Assembly (NCBI RefSeq): GCF_030817315.1
Contig: NZ_JAUSZF010000001.1
Location: 1,596,501 to 1,660,500 of the forward strand
Reading direction: 5' to 3'
Source of the DNA: Sphingomonas faeni
GTDB taxonomy: Bacteria > Pseudomonadota > Alphaproteobacteria > Sphingomonadales > Sphingomonadaceae
DNA: 64,000 nt
Shown: positions 16,683-25,868 of the stretch, piece after piece
Position numbering within the stretch: the first letter of the stretch is position 1
How the letters are laid out: each line of letters starts with the position of its first letter
Made by a program: the position numbers and the translations under genes
Notes under the pieces: model-generated
Seen by the model: the letters and a program-made list of their open reading frames with translations, nothing else
Told to the model about the DNA's origin: nothing
Databases searched by the model: none

Positions 16683-17018
16683 ATGGCCTCTTTCAAGGAC
16701 CCCAGTTTCCAGGACCGCACGAGCAGCGCAGCCGCCGCCAAGCAGAAGGCGCTCGAAGCGCTTCGTGCCAAGCCGCCGATCGACGAAGCCGTCGTCGCCG
16801 AACGCCTCGCCGCGCGCGAAGCCAAAGAACTAGCCGAGCGCGAGAAGCGCGCTGCTAAGCGCGCCGCCGAGGACGAGGCCAAGGCCGCCAAGAAGGCCGA
16901 AGCCGAGGCTGCTGCCGCGAAGAAGCGCGAAGCCGAAGCCAAGGTCGAACTGACCGACGCCGAGAAGAAGGCGATTCGCGACGCAAAGTACGCGGCACGG
17001 AAGAACAAGAAGAAGTGA
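16683..17018 (+). CDS. DUF6481-type charged coiled-coil protein
   Basis: 111 aa, start MASFKDPSFQDRTSSAAAAK. Almost the whole protein is a charged helix of Ala/Glu/Lys/Arg (REAKELAEREKRAAKRAAED), ending DAKYAARKNKKK. This matches the small DUF6481 family common in sphingomonads, of unknown function. No signal peptide or membrane segment, so cytoplasmic. Upstream ribosome site is poor. It shares its upstream region with the divergent lipoprotein gene and the Pho-box-like array. Confidence 0.75.
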   Translation: MASFKDPSFQDRTSSAAAAKQKALEALRAKPPIDEAVVAERLAAREAKELAEREKRAAKRAAEDEAKAAKKAEAEAAAAKKREAEAKVELTDAEKKAIRDAKYAARKNKKK

Positions 17019-17083
17019 TTTCGGGGCGGCCGTCGTGCCGCCCTTGCTACCGCGATGTTACAAACCGCTCGCTTCACTTAAGC

Positions 17084-17189
17084 CACCACCCCGGCGAAGG
17101 CCGGGGCCCAGCTGGCAAAGTCGAAGTAACGAAGCGCAGACCGCCGTTGGTGACGTACCCCAACTGGGCCCCGGCCTCCGCCGGGGTGG
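17084..17189. repeat. Family B palindromic element
   Basis: Arms CCACCCCGGCGAAGGCCGGG and CCCGGCCTCCGCCGGGGTGG. With the next element it fills most of the 328-bp gene-free gap 17019-17346. Confidence 0.9.
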
Positions 17190-17220
17190 CGCTTGAAAAC
17201 AGCGCAGTCCTCTAATCACG

Positions 17221-17278
17221 TTGTTCTCCCGCGAAGGCGGGAGCCCAGCCTGGACTCCCGCCTTCGCGGGAGAACAAT
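17221..17278. repeat. Family C palindromic element, perfect 23-bp arms
   Basis: TTGTTCTCCCGCGAAGGCGG... mirrored by ...CCGCCTTCGCGGGAGAACAA around a 12-bp centre. Downstream of both convergent genes (DUF6481 and the efflux operon), so it may serve as a bidirectional stem-loop end. Confidence 0.92.
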
Positions 17279-17346
17279 GTGAGCGGTCGCAGAAGTCAGC
17301 GCCCCCAGCAATTCTCCCCGAAAGGGAGGGGATCGTCGGCGAAACC

Positions 17347-18814
17347 CTACTCCGCCTGCTCCCAACCGCCCCCCAGCGCCTTGAACAGCGCCACCGTCAG
17401 CTGCCGCAACTGCGCATCGCTCGATACCAGCTGTTCCCGCGCCGTCAGCACGTCCGTCTCCGCATTCAGCAGCGTAGTCTGCGCCACGAAGCCGGTCCGG
17501 TACTGCGACTCCGCCGCCTTCGCGCTGCTCTGCGCATCGACTACCGCCCGCTGCAAGGCTGCATTCCGACGCCGTTCGGCCGCGATCTGCGCGAGCGGAT
17601 CCTCGACGTCACGCAACGCCTGCAACACGGTCGAGCGATAGCGCAGATACGCCTGCTCGCGGTCCTCCTCGCGCGACTTCACCGTCGCCTTGCGCCGCCC
17701 CCAGTCGAGCAACGGGAATTGCGCCGCGCCGGACGCGGTCAGCTGGAGGCTGTCGCCCGAGAACAGATTGCCGAGCGCAGTCGAGATCAACTGGCTCATG
17801 CCGGTGAGGCTGAACCTCGGATACATATCCGCGACCTCCACACCAATATCCGCGGTCGATGCCGCCAGATCGCGCTCTGCCGCCCGCACGTCAGGACGAC
17901 GACGCAACAGCTCCGACGGCAACCCGGCCGGAATCATCGGCACACCAAGCGGTGCCACCGAAGGCGCCGCGAGTTCGCTCATCAACGTAGCCGGGCGGCT
18001 CACCCAGTAGGATCGCCAGCGCGTGCATCCGCACGTCGACATCGGCGCGGACCGGCTCGGCGCGCGCCTCAGTCGAGGTGATCGACGCACGCTGCCGGGT
18101 TACGTCGATCGGCGGGACGAGGCCGACCTTGGCGATGTTGCCAGCGATCGTCAGCGCGCGCTGCTGGTTGGCGATCTCGCTCTCGATCGTTGCGAGTTGC
18201 GCCTGATCGAGCCGCAGCGCGAAATACGCCTGCGCGACTTCGGCGGCTAGCGTCACCGCAGCGTCGCGCTTCGACCAGACCGCAGCCTCCGTCCGCGCCC
18301 GCGCGCCCTCGGTACTGCGTCGGACACCGCCGAACAGGTCGAGCTCCCAGCTGGCATCGAACCCGACCGAATACGTCGTGATCCCGCTACCGGGCAGCGC
18401 GATGCCGCCGGTCGAGCCGGTGCCGCCTGCGCCCGTACCGCCGCTGAATGCGCGCGCGATCGACGCGAGGCCGGCGTTCTTGCTGAACTCGATATGGCTC
18501 GGGCTGGCGCTCGCGTTGACGCTCGGCAACCCTTGCGACCGCGCGACGATCTCCTGCAACCGCGCCTGGCGCACCCGCGATGCGGCGATCGCGATGTCGG
18601 GATTGCCCTTCAGCGCTCGCTCGACGAGCCCGTCCAGCTGCGGATCGCGGAACGCCGACCACCAGCGCGCCGGATCTACCGCGGCACCAACAGTCGCTTG
18701 CGGCCCGACGAATGCCGGCGGCACCGGCATCTCTGGCGCAATGTAATTCGGGCCGACGGTGCACCCCGCGAGCAGGGCCGCGACCGCAACCACCATGAAC
18801 CGCGCACGCATCAA
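17347..18814 (-). pseudogene. Outer-membrane factor lipoprotein of an efflux pump, frameshifted
   Basis: Two overlapping frames together give a normal NodT/OprM-type protein of about 488 aa. The 5' part (start ATG 18814) has lipobox LAGC with Cys18, CTVGPNY, and DPARWWSAFRDPQLDGLVER; the 3' part has GLPSELLRRRPDVRAAERDL, a signature of the family, and ends ALFKALGGGWEQAE. Reading frame changes near 17993-17995, where a CCC run appears to hold one base too many: GEPP should continue as ATLMSELAAP. The intact protein would be the outer-membrane channel for the EmrAB-type pump encoded just upstream (start overlaps the MFS stop as ATGA). Either an assembly indel or a recent loss of function; the rest of the gene shows no decay, which favours the former. 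Confidence 0.85.
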
Positions 18815-20445
18815 TGCATCCCTCCCGAGGGTGCGCCGCCGGTCTTGCCGGAGCGCATGAATAAAACCAGTGGCGCGACGACCAGCACGACCACCATCAT
18901 CGCGCGGAACACGTCGAGGAACGCGAGCATCGTCGCCTGCCGCTGCATCTGGCTGTAAAGTACCGCGAGTGGTGTGGTGGATGGATCCCCCTGCCCTGCA
19001 AACACTCCCGCCGCCTTTTGCATCCAGTCGTTATAGTTCGGATCGAGCGGGTTGAGCGTCTGGGTCAGTTCCGACTGGTGCCGCTGCAACCCGCCTGCAA
19101 GCTGCGTCTGTGCGAAACAGATCCCGATCGTCCCGCCGAGATTGCGCGAGACGTTGAGCAGGCTCGATGCCTGCGCGGTCTGCGTCTGCTTGAGCCCGAC
19201 ATAGGCGATCGCGTTGATCGGCACGAACAGGAACGGCAGCGCCATCGCCTGGAACAGTCGCGCGAAGGCCGCATCGGAGAACGCAATGTCGGCGGTCAGG
19301 TGGCTCATGTTCCACAGCGCGAACGCCTGCACCAGCAACGCCGGGAACAGGAGGAAACGGACGTCGACGAGCCCGCTCAATCGCCCCGCGAACGGCACCA
19401 TCACCAGCGTCGCGAGACCTCCGGCGGTCAGCGCGAGGCCTGCGTCGAGCGAGCTGTAGCCGAGCACCTGTTGCAGCATCTGCGGGATCAGCTGCGTCGT
19501 ACCGAACAGGATCATCCCGGTGACGCCCATGATGCCGATCGTCAGCGCAAAGTTGCGGTTCTTCATCAGCTTGAGGTCGATCACCGGGTCCTTGTGGTTC
19601 AATTCCCAGATGACGAGGCTGACCAGCGATACCGCGGCGATGATCGCCGACATGACGATGAAGCCGCTCGCGAACCAATCCTCCCGCTCGCCGCGATCGA
19701 AGGTGAGTTCGAGGAAGCCGAGCCCCAGCGCGACCAGCGCGACGCCGACGTAATCGATCGTCAGGCCATTCTTGAAGCGCTCGTCGCGGTCCTTCTTCAC
19801 CTGCGGCGGCTCATCGACGAACGTCTCGACGAGGAACCACGCGCCGATGCCAACCGGCACGTTGATCAGGAACACCCAATGCCAGCTCGAATATTCGACG
19901 ATGTAGCCACCGAGCGTCGGCCCGAGCACGGGTCCCACGACGACGACGATCGCGAAGGCCGCGAACGCCATGCCGCGCTGTTTGGGCGGGAAGGTGTCGG
20001 CGAGGATCGACTGTTCGACCGGCGCCAATCCGCCGCCGCCTATGCCTTGCAGCACGCGTGCGACAACGAGCGTACCGATGTTCGGTGCCAGGCCGCAGAG
20101 CAGCGAGGCGAGCGTGAACAGCGCGATCGAGAGGAGGAAATAGCGCTTCCGCCCGATCGCGTCGGACAGCCAGCCCGAGATCGGGATGACGATCGCGTTG
20201 GCGACGAGGTAGCTGGTGAGCACCCAGGTCGCCTGATCGGTGGTGATCGACAGCCCGCCCGAGATATGATCGAGCGCGACGTTGGCGATCGAGGTGTCGA
20301 GCACCTCCATGAAAGTCGGGATCGAGATGATCGCGACGATCAGCCACGGGCTGTACTTGCCCGCCGCCGACCGGCTCGGCGACCAGGTGTGACCGCCCCC
20401 CGCATCGACTTTCGCCCCAGTTTGTTGAGCGGGCGCGTTGGCCAC
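18811..20445 (-). CDS. DHA2-family MFS multidrug exporter (EmrB/QacA type)
   Basis: 544 aa read from GTG 20445, two bases after the emrA-like stop; the open frame continues upstream only through emrA sequence. Fourteen membrane helices are expected and seen. Motifs: DTSIANVALDHISG (motif D1 region), LSDAIGRKRYFLLS (motif A), GPVLGPTLGGYIVEYSSWHW (motif C, drug:H+ antiporters). It would pump hydrophobic compounds with the HlyD-type adaptor and the outer-membrane factor of the same operon across both membranes. Expression is probably controlled by the TetR gene that begins the operon. Confidence 0.93.
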   Translation of the reverse strand: MANAPAQQTGAKVDAGGGHTWSPSRSAAGKYSPWLIVAIISIPTFMEVLDTSIANVALDHISGGLSITTDQATWVLTSYLVANAIVIPISGWLSDAIGRKRYFLLSIALFTLASLLCGLAPNIGTLVVARVLQGIGGGGLAPVEQSILADTFPPKQRGMAFAAFAIVVVVGPVLGPTLGGYIVEYSSWHWVFLINVPVGIGAWFLVETFVDEPPQVKKDRDERFKNGLTIDYVGVALVALGLGFLELTFDRGEREDWFASGFIVMSAIIAAVSLVSLVIWELNHKDPVIDLKLMKNRNFALTIGIMGVTGMILFGTTQLIPQMLQQVLGYSSLDAGLALTAGGLATLVMVPFAGRLSGLVDVRFLLFPALLVQAFALWNMSHLTADIAFSDAAFARLFQAMALPFLFVPINAIAYVGLKQTQTAQASSLLNVSRNLGGTIGICFAQTQLAGGLQRHQSELTQTLNPLDPNYNDWMQKAAGVFAGQGDPSTTPLAVLYSQMQRQATMLAFLDVFRAMMVVVLVVAPLVLFMRSGKTGGAPSGGMH

Positions 20446-20446
20446 C

Positions 20447-21613
20447 TCAGCGCACCTTGACGGTAGGCACCACCGACATGCCGGGGCCGATCGGATAGCG
20501 CTTCGGATCGGGGCCGTTCTTGGCATCGAACACGATCCGGACGGGTACGCGCTGAACGACCTTCACGTAATTGCCGGTCGCATTCTGCGGAGGCAGCAAG
20601 GCAAAGGCCTGGCCCGCCCCGCGCTGGATCGAGTCGATATGACCTTTGAACTCCACCCCGGGATAAGCATCAACATGAATATCAACCGGCTGGCCGATCT
20701 TCATTAACGTGAGCTGCGTCTCCTTGAAATTGGCAGTCACCCACATTTTATCAGGGACGATCGCCATCAGCTGCGTGCCGGGAGCGACATAGGAACCGAC
20801 GTTGACCGAACGGTTGACGACCTGCCCTGCGACCGGGGCGGTCAGGCGGAGATCGCCGATCGTGACGTTCGCCTGCTCGACCTGTGCGCGACGGGCGTCG
20901 ATCACCGACTTCGCGGCGCCGACCTGTTTGCGGGCAACGCTGATCTGGGCGGTGGCGGTGTCGATTTGCTCGCGCGCGGCGGCGGCATCGGCGGCTGTTT
21001 GGCGCGCGGTGGCACGCGCCTGATCGAGCTGCTGGCCCGCGACGGCGCTCGGATCGAGCCGGAGCAGCGCCTCATAGCGCGCGAGATCCTGCTGGGCTTT
21101 CACCGCAGCTGCCATCGGCACGCGCGCCTGCGCCGCGGCCTGTTGGCGTTGCGCCTCGGCAGCGGTCACCTGCGCCTGCGCCTGCGCGAACTGCGCGCGG
21201 GCCTGCGATTCGTTCGCCTGCGCCTCGGCGACCTGGGCGTCGCGGCCGGATGCCTTGATGACGGCGAGCAGGCGGCCGGCCTCGACGTGGCGGTTGTCGA
21301 TGTCGGCGACCTGTACCAGCGTGCCTGCGACCTGCGGCGCGAGGCGGACGATGTGCGTGTCGACGAACGCGTCGTCGGTCGACTCGAACTGCCGCGCGTG
21401 CAGCCAGTAGAGCACCCCGCCGATGATAAGCCCGCCGCCGACGATGACGAGGATGATCCAAAACAACGGTTTCTTGAACACCGACGGCTTCTTGTCGTCT
21501 TCGTCCGCCTCGTCCTGCTGCTCGGTATCGGACTGCTGGTCCTCGCCGTTCGGGTCGGGCTTGCGGCCGTCGTCCTCGTGGTCGGCATCTGAGTGGTTCG
21601 TCTGGTCGGTCAT
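20447..21613 (-). CDS. HlyD/EmrA-type periplasmic adaptor
   Basis: 388 aa. A strongly acidic cytoplasmic tail (about residues 1-45, rich in Asp/Glu/Gln), one membrane helix (FWIILVIVGGGLIIGGVLYW), the EmrA signature ARQFESTDDAFVDTHIV, a lipoyl/coiled-coil hairpin with long Ala/Gln heptads, and the beta-barrel domain (LTAPVAGQVVNRSVNVGSYV). It bridges the MFS exporter and the outer-membrane factor. Start overlaps the tetR stop by 4 bp (ATGA). The acidic tail of about 45 residues is longer than in E. coli EmrA. Confidence 0.92.
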   Translation of the reverse strand: MTDQTNHSDADHEDDGRKPDPNGEDQQSDTEQQDEADEDDKKPSVFKKPLFWIILVIVGGGLIIGGVLYWLHARQFESTDDAFVDTHIVRLAPQVAGTLVQVADIDNRHVEAGRLLAVIKASGRDAQVAEAQANESQARAQFAQAQAQVTAAEAQRQQAAAQARVPMAAAVKAQQDLARYEALLRLDPSAVAGQQLDQARATARQTAADAAAAREQIDTATAQISVARKQVGAAKSVIDARRAQVEQANVTIGDLRLTAPVAGQVVNRSVNVGSYVAPGTQLMAIVPDKMWVTANFKETQLTLMKIGQPVDIHVDAYPGVEFKGHIDSIQRGAGQAFALLPPQNATGNYVKVVQRVPVRIVFDAKNGPDPKRYPIGPGMSVVPTVKVR

Positions 21614-22248
21614 GCCTGGCCCTGTTCTTCAGCACGCATCGAATCGAGAATGGCGTCGATATTGGCGTCGATCCGCGCCTTGATATCGAGGATGTCGGAA
21701 GGCTCGAGCGTGTCGCGCTCGAGCAATTTGAGGCAGGTCGCGCGGCTCGATCGCAACGCCACTACCTGCCCGAGCAGCGTGATTGTCGCGATCCGGGCGG
21801 TGCGGACGTTGCGCAGGCCGGTCGCGATGCACACGAACTCGCCGAGCTGTCGCACCATCTGGCCCATCACGCCGCCGTAGATCCGTTCGAACGCCTCGCT
21901 CGGCTTCATCTGTTCGCGCAGCACGAACAACGTCCAGTCAGCGCTATCGGCGCTCGCCATCTTGTCTGCGAGACGGCCTAGGATGCGATGGATTTGCGCG
22001 CGCGCACCGGCTGCGTCGTCCGCGGCGATGTCATGGTCAAGGTCGTTCGGGTCTCCCATCACCGCAGTCATGCGCTCGGCGATCCGGTCGGCAGCGGCAA
22101 GGTACAGCCCCTCCTTGCCGCCGTAGTGATAGGTGATCGACGACATCGCTGTGCCGGCCGCGGCGGCGATGCCGCGCGTGCTGGCGCCTTCGAGGCCTTT
22201 GGCGCCGAATTCGCTGATCGCGATGTCGAGGAGTCGAGACTGGACCAC
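21610..22248 (-). CDS. TetR-family repressor of the efflux operon
   Basis: 212 aa with GTG start at 22248, seven bases after AAGGA. The N-terminal helix-turn-helix is clear (AISEFGAKGLEGASTRGIAA; GTAMSSITYHYGGKEGLYLA). The C-terminal ligand domain resembles the CecR/DUF1956 type (FVLREQMKPSEAFERIYGGV), at moderate certainty. First gene of the tetR-emrA-emrB-OMF unit, so autorepression is expected; a perfect palindrome stands just upstream of the start. Confidence 0.9.
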   Translation of the reverse strand: MVQSRLLDIAISEFGAKGLEGASTRGIAAAAGTAMSSITYHYGGKEGLYLAAADRIAERMTAVMGDPNDLDHDIAADDAAGARAQIHRILGRLADKMASADSADWTLFVLREQMKPSEAFERIYGGVMGQMVRQLGEFVCIATGLRNVRTARIATITLLGQVVALRSSRATCLKLLERDTLEPSDILDIKARIDANIDAILDSMRAEEQGQA

Positions 22249-22260
22249 ACCGCGTCCTTA

Positions 22261-22272
22261 GTTCGATCGAAC
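22261..22272. promoter_or_regulatory. Candidate operator of the TetR regulator
   Basis: Perfect 12-bp palindrome GTTCGATCGAAC centred 19 bp upstream of the tetR start codon. Position and symmetry suit a TetR-dimer site; no promoter hexamers were confidently placed. Confidence 0.55.
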
Positions 22273-22337
22273 GAATGAGCCTAATGAAGAAGATGTCATG
22301 TTTGGGGATAGGGTCGTCAGGCTCTATTCAGACGCTC

Positions 22338-22448
22338 CTCCCCTCCCTGAAAGGGAGGGGTTGGGGGTGGGTAGGCCCGCTTGTGCCGCAACCGTCCGCC
22401 GATACGGAAGCCGACCCACCCCCAGCCCCTCCCTTTCAGGGAGGGGGG
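22338..22448. repeat. Family A palindromic element
   Basis: Arms CCCCTCCCTGAAAGGGAGGG and CCCCTCCCTTTCAGGGAGGG with GGGGGTGGGT...ACCCACCCCC between. Located between the tetR operon and the tRNA-Val gene; nothing else is seen in 22273-22509. Confidence 0.92.
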
Positions 22449-22509
22449 AAGAAGGAGCGCCTTCCTAAAAGCAAAGGACGAAGGGTGACGCCGTGGCCAG
22501 AATCAGAAA

Positions 22510-22539
22510 CGCCGGCCCCTTCGTGCGAAGGAACCGGCG
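22510..22539 (-). terminator. Possible terminator downstream of tRNA-Val
   Basis: On the minus strand, stem CGCCGG-CCTTCG with its complement CGAAGG-CCGGCG, followed by TTTCTGATT. The T tract is short, so intrinsic termination is only plausible. Confidence 0.5.
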
Positions 22540-22545
22540 TAAATC

Positions 22546-22620
22546 TGGTGGGCGCGACAGGGATTGAACCTGTGACCCCACCCGTGTGAAGGGTGTGCTC
22601 TACCGCTGAGCTACGCGCCC
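22546..22620 (-). tRNA. tRNA-Val(CAC)
   Basis: Minus-strand sequence GGGCGCGTAGCTCAGCGGTA... folds into a cloverleaf: acceptor GGGCGCG/CGCGCCC, anticodon stem CACCC/GGGTG with loop TTCACAC (anticodon CAC, codon GUG), T loop GGTTCAATCC, and an encoded CCA end. It stands downstream of hupB on the same strand. Confidence 0.95.
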
Positions 22621-22717
22621 GAAACTCGTTCGGAAGCGGGCGTTTAGGCAGACGATGCCTGCCTGTCCAGCCCTTAAGTGGTTAGCCTTTCGATCGGCAC
22701 AACTAGGGGGCGCGCTG

Positions 22718-22771
22718 TAGGCGACGGAGGAGGACATGGAACCTCAATGCTCGCCTACCGCCTCCTCCGTC
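22718..22771. other. Inverted repeat downstream of hupB
   Basis: GACGGAGGAGG (22723-22733) pairs with CCTCCTCCGTC (22761-22771), and GTAGGCG (22718-22724) with CGCCTAC (22752-22758); the two helices are alternatives. It lies in the hupB-tRNA gap and may be a transcript end; no T tract follows. Confidence 0.4.
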
Positions 22772-22826
22772 TGGCAATCGCCAGCAATCGCTCCCAACCG
22801 GGAGAGAATCATACTGCCACGCCGCT

Positions 22827-23099
22827 TTAGTTAACCGCGTCCTTCAGGCCCTTGCCGGCCTTAAACTTCGGTTGGGTCGAGGCCTTAATCGTCATCGGTT
22901 CCCCGGTGCGGGGATTGCGGCCGGTTGAGGCCTTGCGCTTCGAGATCGAGAACGTGCCGAAGCCTACCAAGCGAACCTCGTCGCCCTTCTTTAGCGATGC
23001 CTCAATCGCATCGAACACCGCCTCGACCGCCTTAACCGCGTCAGCCTTCACTAGTCCGGACGTGTCGGCAACCGTCGCGATCAGCTCCTGCTTGTTCAT
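22827..23099 (-). CDS. hupB: DNA-binding protein HU
   Basis: 90 aa, the standard HU length. Starts MNKQELIATVADTSGLVKAD and carries the DNA-binding arm GRNPRTGEPMTIKASTQPKF. HU is a nucleoid-associated dimer that bends DNA. Placement directly after lon on the same strand (127-bp gap) is the common proteobacterial arrangement. Confidence 0.97.
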   Translation of the reverse strand: MNKQELIATVADTSGLVKADAVKAVEAVFDAIEASLKKGDEVRLVGFGTFSISKRKASTGRNPRTGEPMTIKASTQPKFKAGKGLKDAVN

Positions 23100-23226
23100 A
23101 TAATCCCCCGGGAAAACTCGAATCAGCCGCGATGGAGTCGCGGCCGCAATCAGCGCGCAATAATGCGGCGGCCCCGTCTGCTGTCAAACGAAACCGCCGC
23201 GCTATAGCTTACGATCCAAACATGGA

Positions 23227-25620
23227 TCAGTGGTGAAGGCCACCCCCGACCGGCGTAATCGGTGCCGGCGGCAGGGCCGCCAGCTCGTCGGCATCGGTCC
23301 ACTCGATTGCCTCCAGCGGCTCGGTGAGCGCCAGACGGAGCACCTCGTCGACATGCTTGACGGGAATGATCTTCAGCCCCGCCTTGATGTTCGCCGGAAT
23401 CTCCGCGAGGTCCTTCTGGTTTTCGGCCGGGATCAGCACCGTCTCGATCCCGCCCCGCAGCGCCGCGAGCAGCTTCTCCTTGAGCCCACCGATCGGCAGC
23501 ACGCGACCGCGCAATGTGACCTCGCCGGTCATCGCCACCTCGCGCCGGATCGGCACGCCGGTCAGCGTCGAGACGATCGACGTGACCATGCCGATACCCG
23601 CCGAGGGACCGTCCTTCGGCACCGCACCCTCGGGCAGATGGATGTGGATGTCCTTGCGCGCGAACAGGCTCGGCTTGATCCCGTAGCTCGGCGCACGGGC
23701 CTTCACATAGCTGAACGCGGTCTCGATCGACTCCTTCATCACGTCGCCGAGCGTACCGGTCAGCTTGGCCTGCCCCTTGCCCGCGACCGTGACGCTCTCG
23801 ATGGTCAGTAGCTCACCGCCGACCTCGGTCCAGGCGAGCCCGGTGACCGCACCGATCTGGTTCTCGGTTTCGCCGAGCCCGTGGCGATACTTCTGGACAC
23901 CCGCATATTCGCCGACGTTTTCCGGCGTGATCGTGACGCTGGTGGTCTTGTTCTCGAGGATCTGGCGCAGCGCCTTGCGGCACAGCTTGGCGATCTCGCG
24001 CTCCAGCGTACGCACGCCCGCCTCCCGCGTGTACTGCTGAATGAGCGTCCGCAGCCCCTCCTGAGTCAACGTGAACTCGCCCGGCTTCAGGCCATGCGCC
24101 TCGATCTGCTTCTCGATCAGATGACGCTCGGCGATCTCGACCTTCTCGTCCTCGGTATAGCCCTCCAGACGGATGATCTCCATCCGGTCGAGCAGCGCCT
24201 GCGGAAGATTGAGCGAGTTCGCGGTGCAGACGAACATCACGTCCGACAGGTCGATGTCGACCTCCAGATAATGATCCTGGAACTTGCCGTTCTGCTCCGG
24301 GTCGAGCACCTCCAGCAACGCGGACGCGGGATCGCCGCGGAAATCCTGGCCGAGCTTGTCGATCTCGTCGAGCAGGAACAGCGGGTTCGACGTGCCGGCC
24401 TTCTTGAGATTGGTCACGATCTTGCCGGGAAGGGAGCCGATATAGGTCCGGCGATGGCCACGGATCTCGGCTTCGTCACGCACGCCGCCCAACGACTGGC
24501 GGATGAACTCGCGCCCGGTCGCCTTGGCGATCGACTTGCCGAGCGAGGTCTTGCCGACGCCCGGAGGGCCGACGAGGCACAGGATCGGGCCTTTCAGCTT
24601 GTTGGTGCGCGCCTGCACGGCGAGATACTCGACGATCCGGTCCTTGACCTTCTCGAGCGCGTAATGATCCTCGTCCAGCGTCACCTGTGCGGCGGCGATG
24701 TCCTTCTTTATCTTCGACTTCTTGCCCCAGGGGAGCCCGAGCAGCACGTCGAGATAATTGCGCACCACGGTCGCCTCGGCGCTCATCGGCGCCATCGTCT
24801 TCAGTTTCTTCAGCTCGGCTGTGGCCTTAGAGCGCGCTTCCTTGCTCATCTTGAGCGTGGCGATCTTCTGCGTCAGCTCGGCGATCTCGTCGCCTTCGCC
24901 CTCGCCGTCCTCGTTACCCAGCTCGCGCTGGATCGCCTTCAACTGCTCGTTGAGGTAATATTCGCGCTGCGTCTTCTCCATCTGGCGCTTGACGCGGCTC
25001 TTGATCTTCTTTTCGACCTGCAGGACGCCCAGTTCGCCCTCCATAGCCACCATCGCCATTTCGAGACGCTTCGACGGGTTGGTCTCGATCAGCATCGCCT
25101 GCTTCTCGGCGACCTTGATCGCGATGTTGGCAACGACCGCATCGGACAGCTTCGACGCGTCGTCGATCTCCGACATCTGGACCGCGGTCTCGGACGCAAG
25201 CTTGCGGTTGAGCTTGGCGTAATTCTCGAACTGCTCGACCACCGATCGCATCAGCGCGGTGACCTCGGCGCCTTCGACCTCGGCATCGGCGACCGTCTCG
25301 ACCGTGGCGGTCAGGAAGTCGCCCGATTCGTCCAGCGTCTCCAACGTCGCGCGCTGCTTGCCCTCGACCAGCACGCGGACGGTGCCGTCGGGGAGCTTCA
25401 GCAGCTGGAGGACGGTCGCGGTTACGCCCATCGAATACAGGTCGTCGCGCGCGGGATCGTCCTCGGCCGGGTCGACCTGCGCGACGAGATAGATCTCCTT
25501 GTCCGCCGCCATCGCCGCTTCGAGCGCGGCAACGGACTTATCGCGGCCGACGAACAGCGGCACGATCATGTGCGGGAAGACGACGATGTCGCGAAGGGGA
25601 AGGACGGGGTACTGGGTCAT
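23227..25620 (-). CDS. lon: Lon ATP-dependent protease
   Basis: 797 aa from ATG 25620 (MTQYPVLPLRDIVVFPHMIV), with GGAG at a good distance; the upstream ATG at 25644 lacks a ribosome site. LAN substrate domain, then AAA+ (Walker A GPPGVGKTSLGKSIAKA; LFLLDEIDKLGQDFRGDPAS) and the Ser-Lys protease domain (catalytic Ser in PKDGPSAGIGM, Lys in GGLKEKLLAALRGG). The C-terminal extension after LTEPLEAIEW is about 25 residues. Lon degrades misfolded and regulatory proteins in the cytoplasm. Followed by hupB. Confidence 0.98.
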   Translation of the reverse strand: MTQYPVLPLRDIVVFPHMIVPLFVGRDKSVAALEAAMAADKEIYLVAQVDPAEDDPARDDLYSMGVTATVLQLLKLPDGTVRVLVEGKQRATLETLDESGDFLTATVETVADAEVEGAEVTALMRSVVEQFENYAKLNRKLASETAVQMSEIDDASKLSDAVVANIAIKVAEKQAMLIETNPSKRLEMAMVAMEGELGVLQVEKKIKSRVKRQMEKTQREYYLNEQLKAIQRELGNEDGEGEGDEIAELTQKIATLKMSKEARSKATAELKKLKTMAPMSAEATVVRNYLDVLLGLPWGKKSKIKKDIAAAQVTLDEDHYALEKVKDRIVEYLAVQARTNKLKGPILCLVGPPGVGKTSLGKSIAKATGREFIRQSLGGVRDEAEIRGHRRTYIGSLPGKIVTNLKKAGTSNPLFLLDEIDKLGQDFRGDPASALLEVLDPEQNGKFQDHYLEVDIDLSDVMFVCTANSLNLPQALLDRMEIIRLEGYTEDEKVEIAERHLIEKQIEAHGLKPGEFTLTQEGLRTLIQQYTREAGVRTLEREIAKLCRKALRQILENKTTSVTITPENVGEYAGVQKYRHGLGETENQIGAVTGLAWTEVGGELLTIESVTVAGKGQAKLTGTLGDVMKESIETAFSYVKARAPSYGIKPSLFARKDIHIHLPEGAVPKDGPSAGIGMVTSIVSTLTGVPIRREVAMTGEVTLRGRVLPIGGLKEKLLAALRGGIETVLIPAENQKDLAEIPANIKAGLKIIPVKHVDEVLRLALTEPLEAIEWTDADELAALPPAPITPVGGGLHH

Positions 25621-25661
25621 GAACGCTCCGGTGGGTGCCTGCATGGGGGCATAGTCTGTAG

Positions 25662-25691
25662 CTTATATGGTGAGGATGAAGCGTCCATCAA
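25662..25691 (-). promoter_or_regulatory. Candidate sigma-70-type promoter of lon
   Basis: Minus strand TTGATG (25686-25691), 18-bp spacer, TATAAG (25662-25667), placing the start of transcription about 35 bases upstream of the lon ATG. I looked for a heat-shock sigma-32 motif and did not find a good one. Confidence 0.45.
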
Positions 25692-25738
25692 TTGGTTGGC
25701 GGTTGTTACGGGTTTTCGCGCGCACCCCAGCCCAACCG

Positions 25739-25816
25739 CTCTCCTGCGAACGCAGGGGTCCATGGTAGCAAGCGGCGGTATTCGTGATCCTGGGCTCCTA
25801 CGTTCGCAGGAGAACC
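25739..25816. repeat. Family C palindromic element
   Basis: Arms GCTCTCCTGCGAACGCAGG and CTACGTTCGCAGGAGAAC, in the divergent gap between lon and the M1 aminopeptidase gene. Confidence 0.85.
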
Positions 25817-25868
25817 GAAGAGGCCGGATCGCACTTGTATGCGGGCCTCCCAGGCGCGAGAACGTGGC

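Noticed and set aside
25621..25700. Heat-shock (sigma-32) promoter for lon
   Set aside because: No CTTGAA-like box at the right distance from a CCCCAT-like box; a sigma-70-type pair fits better.
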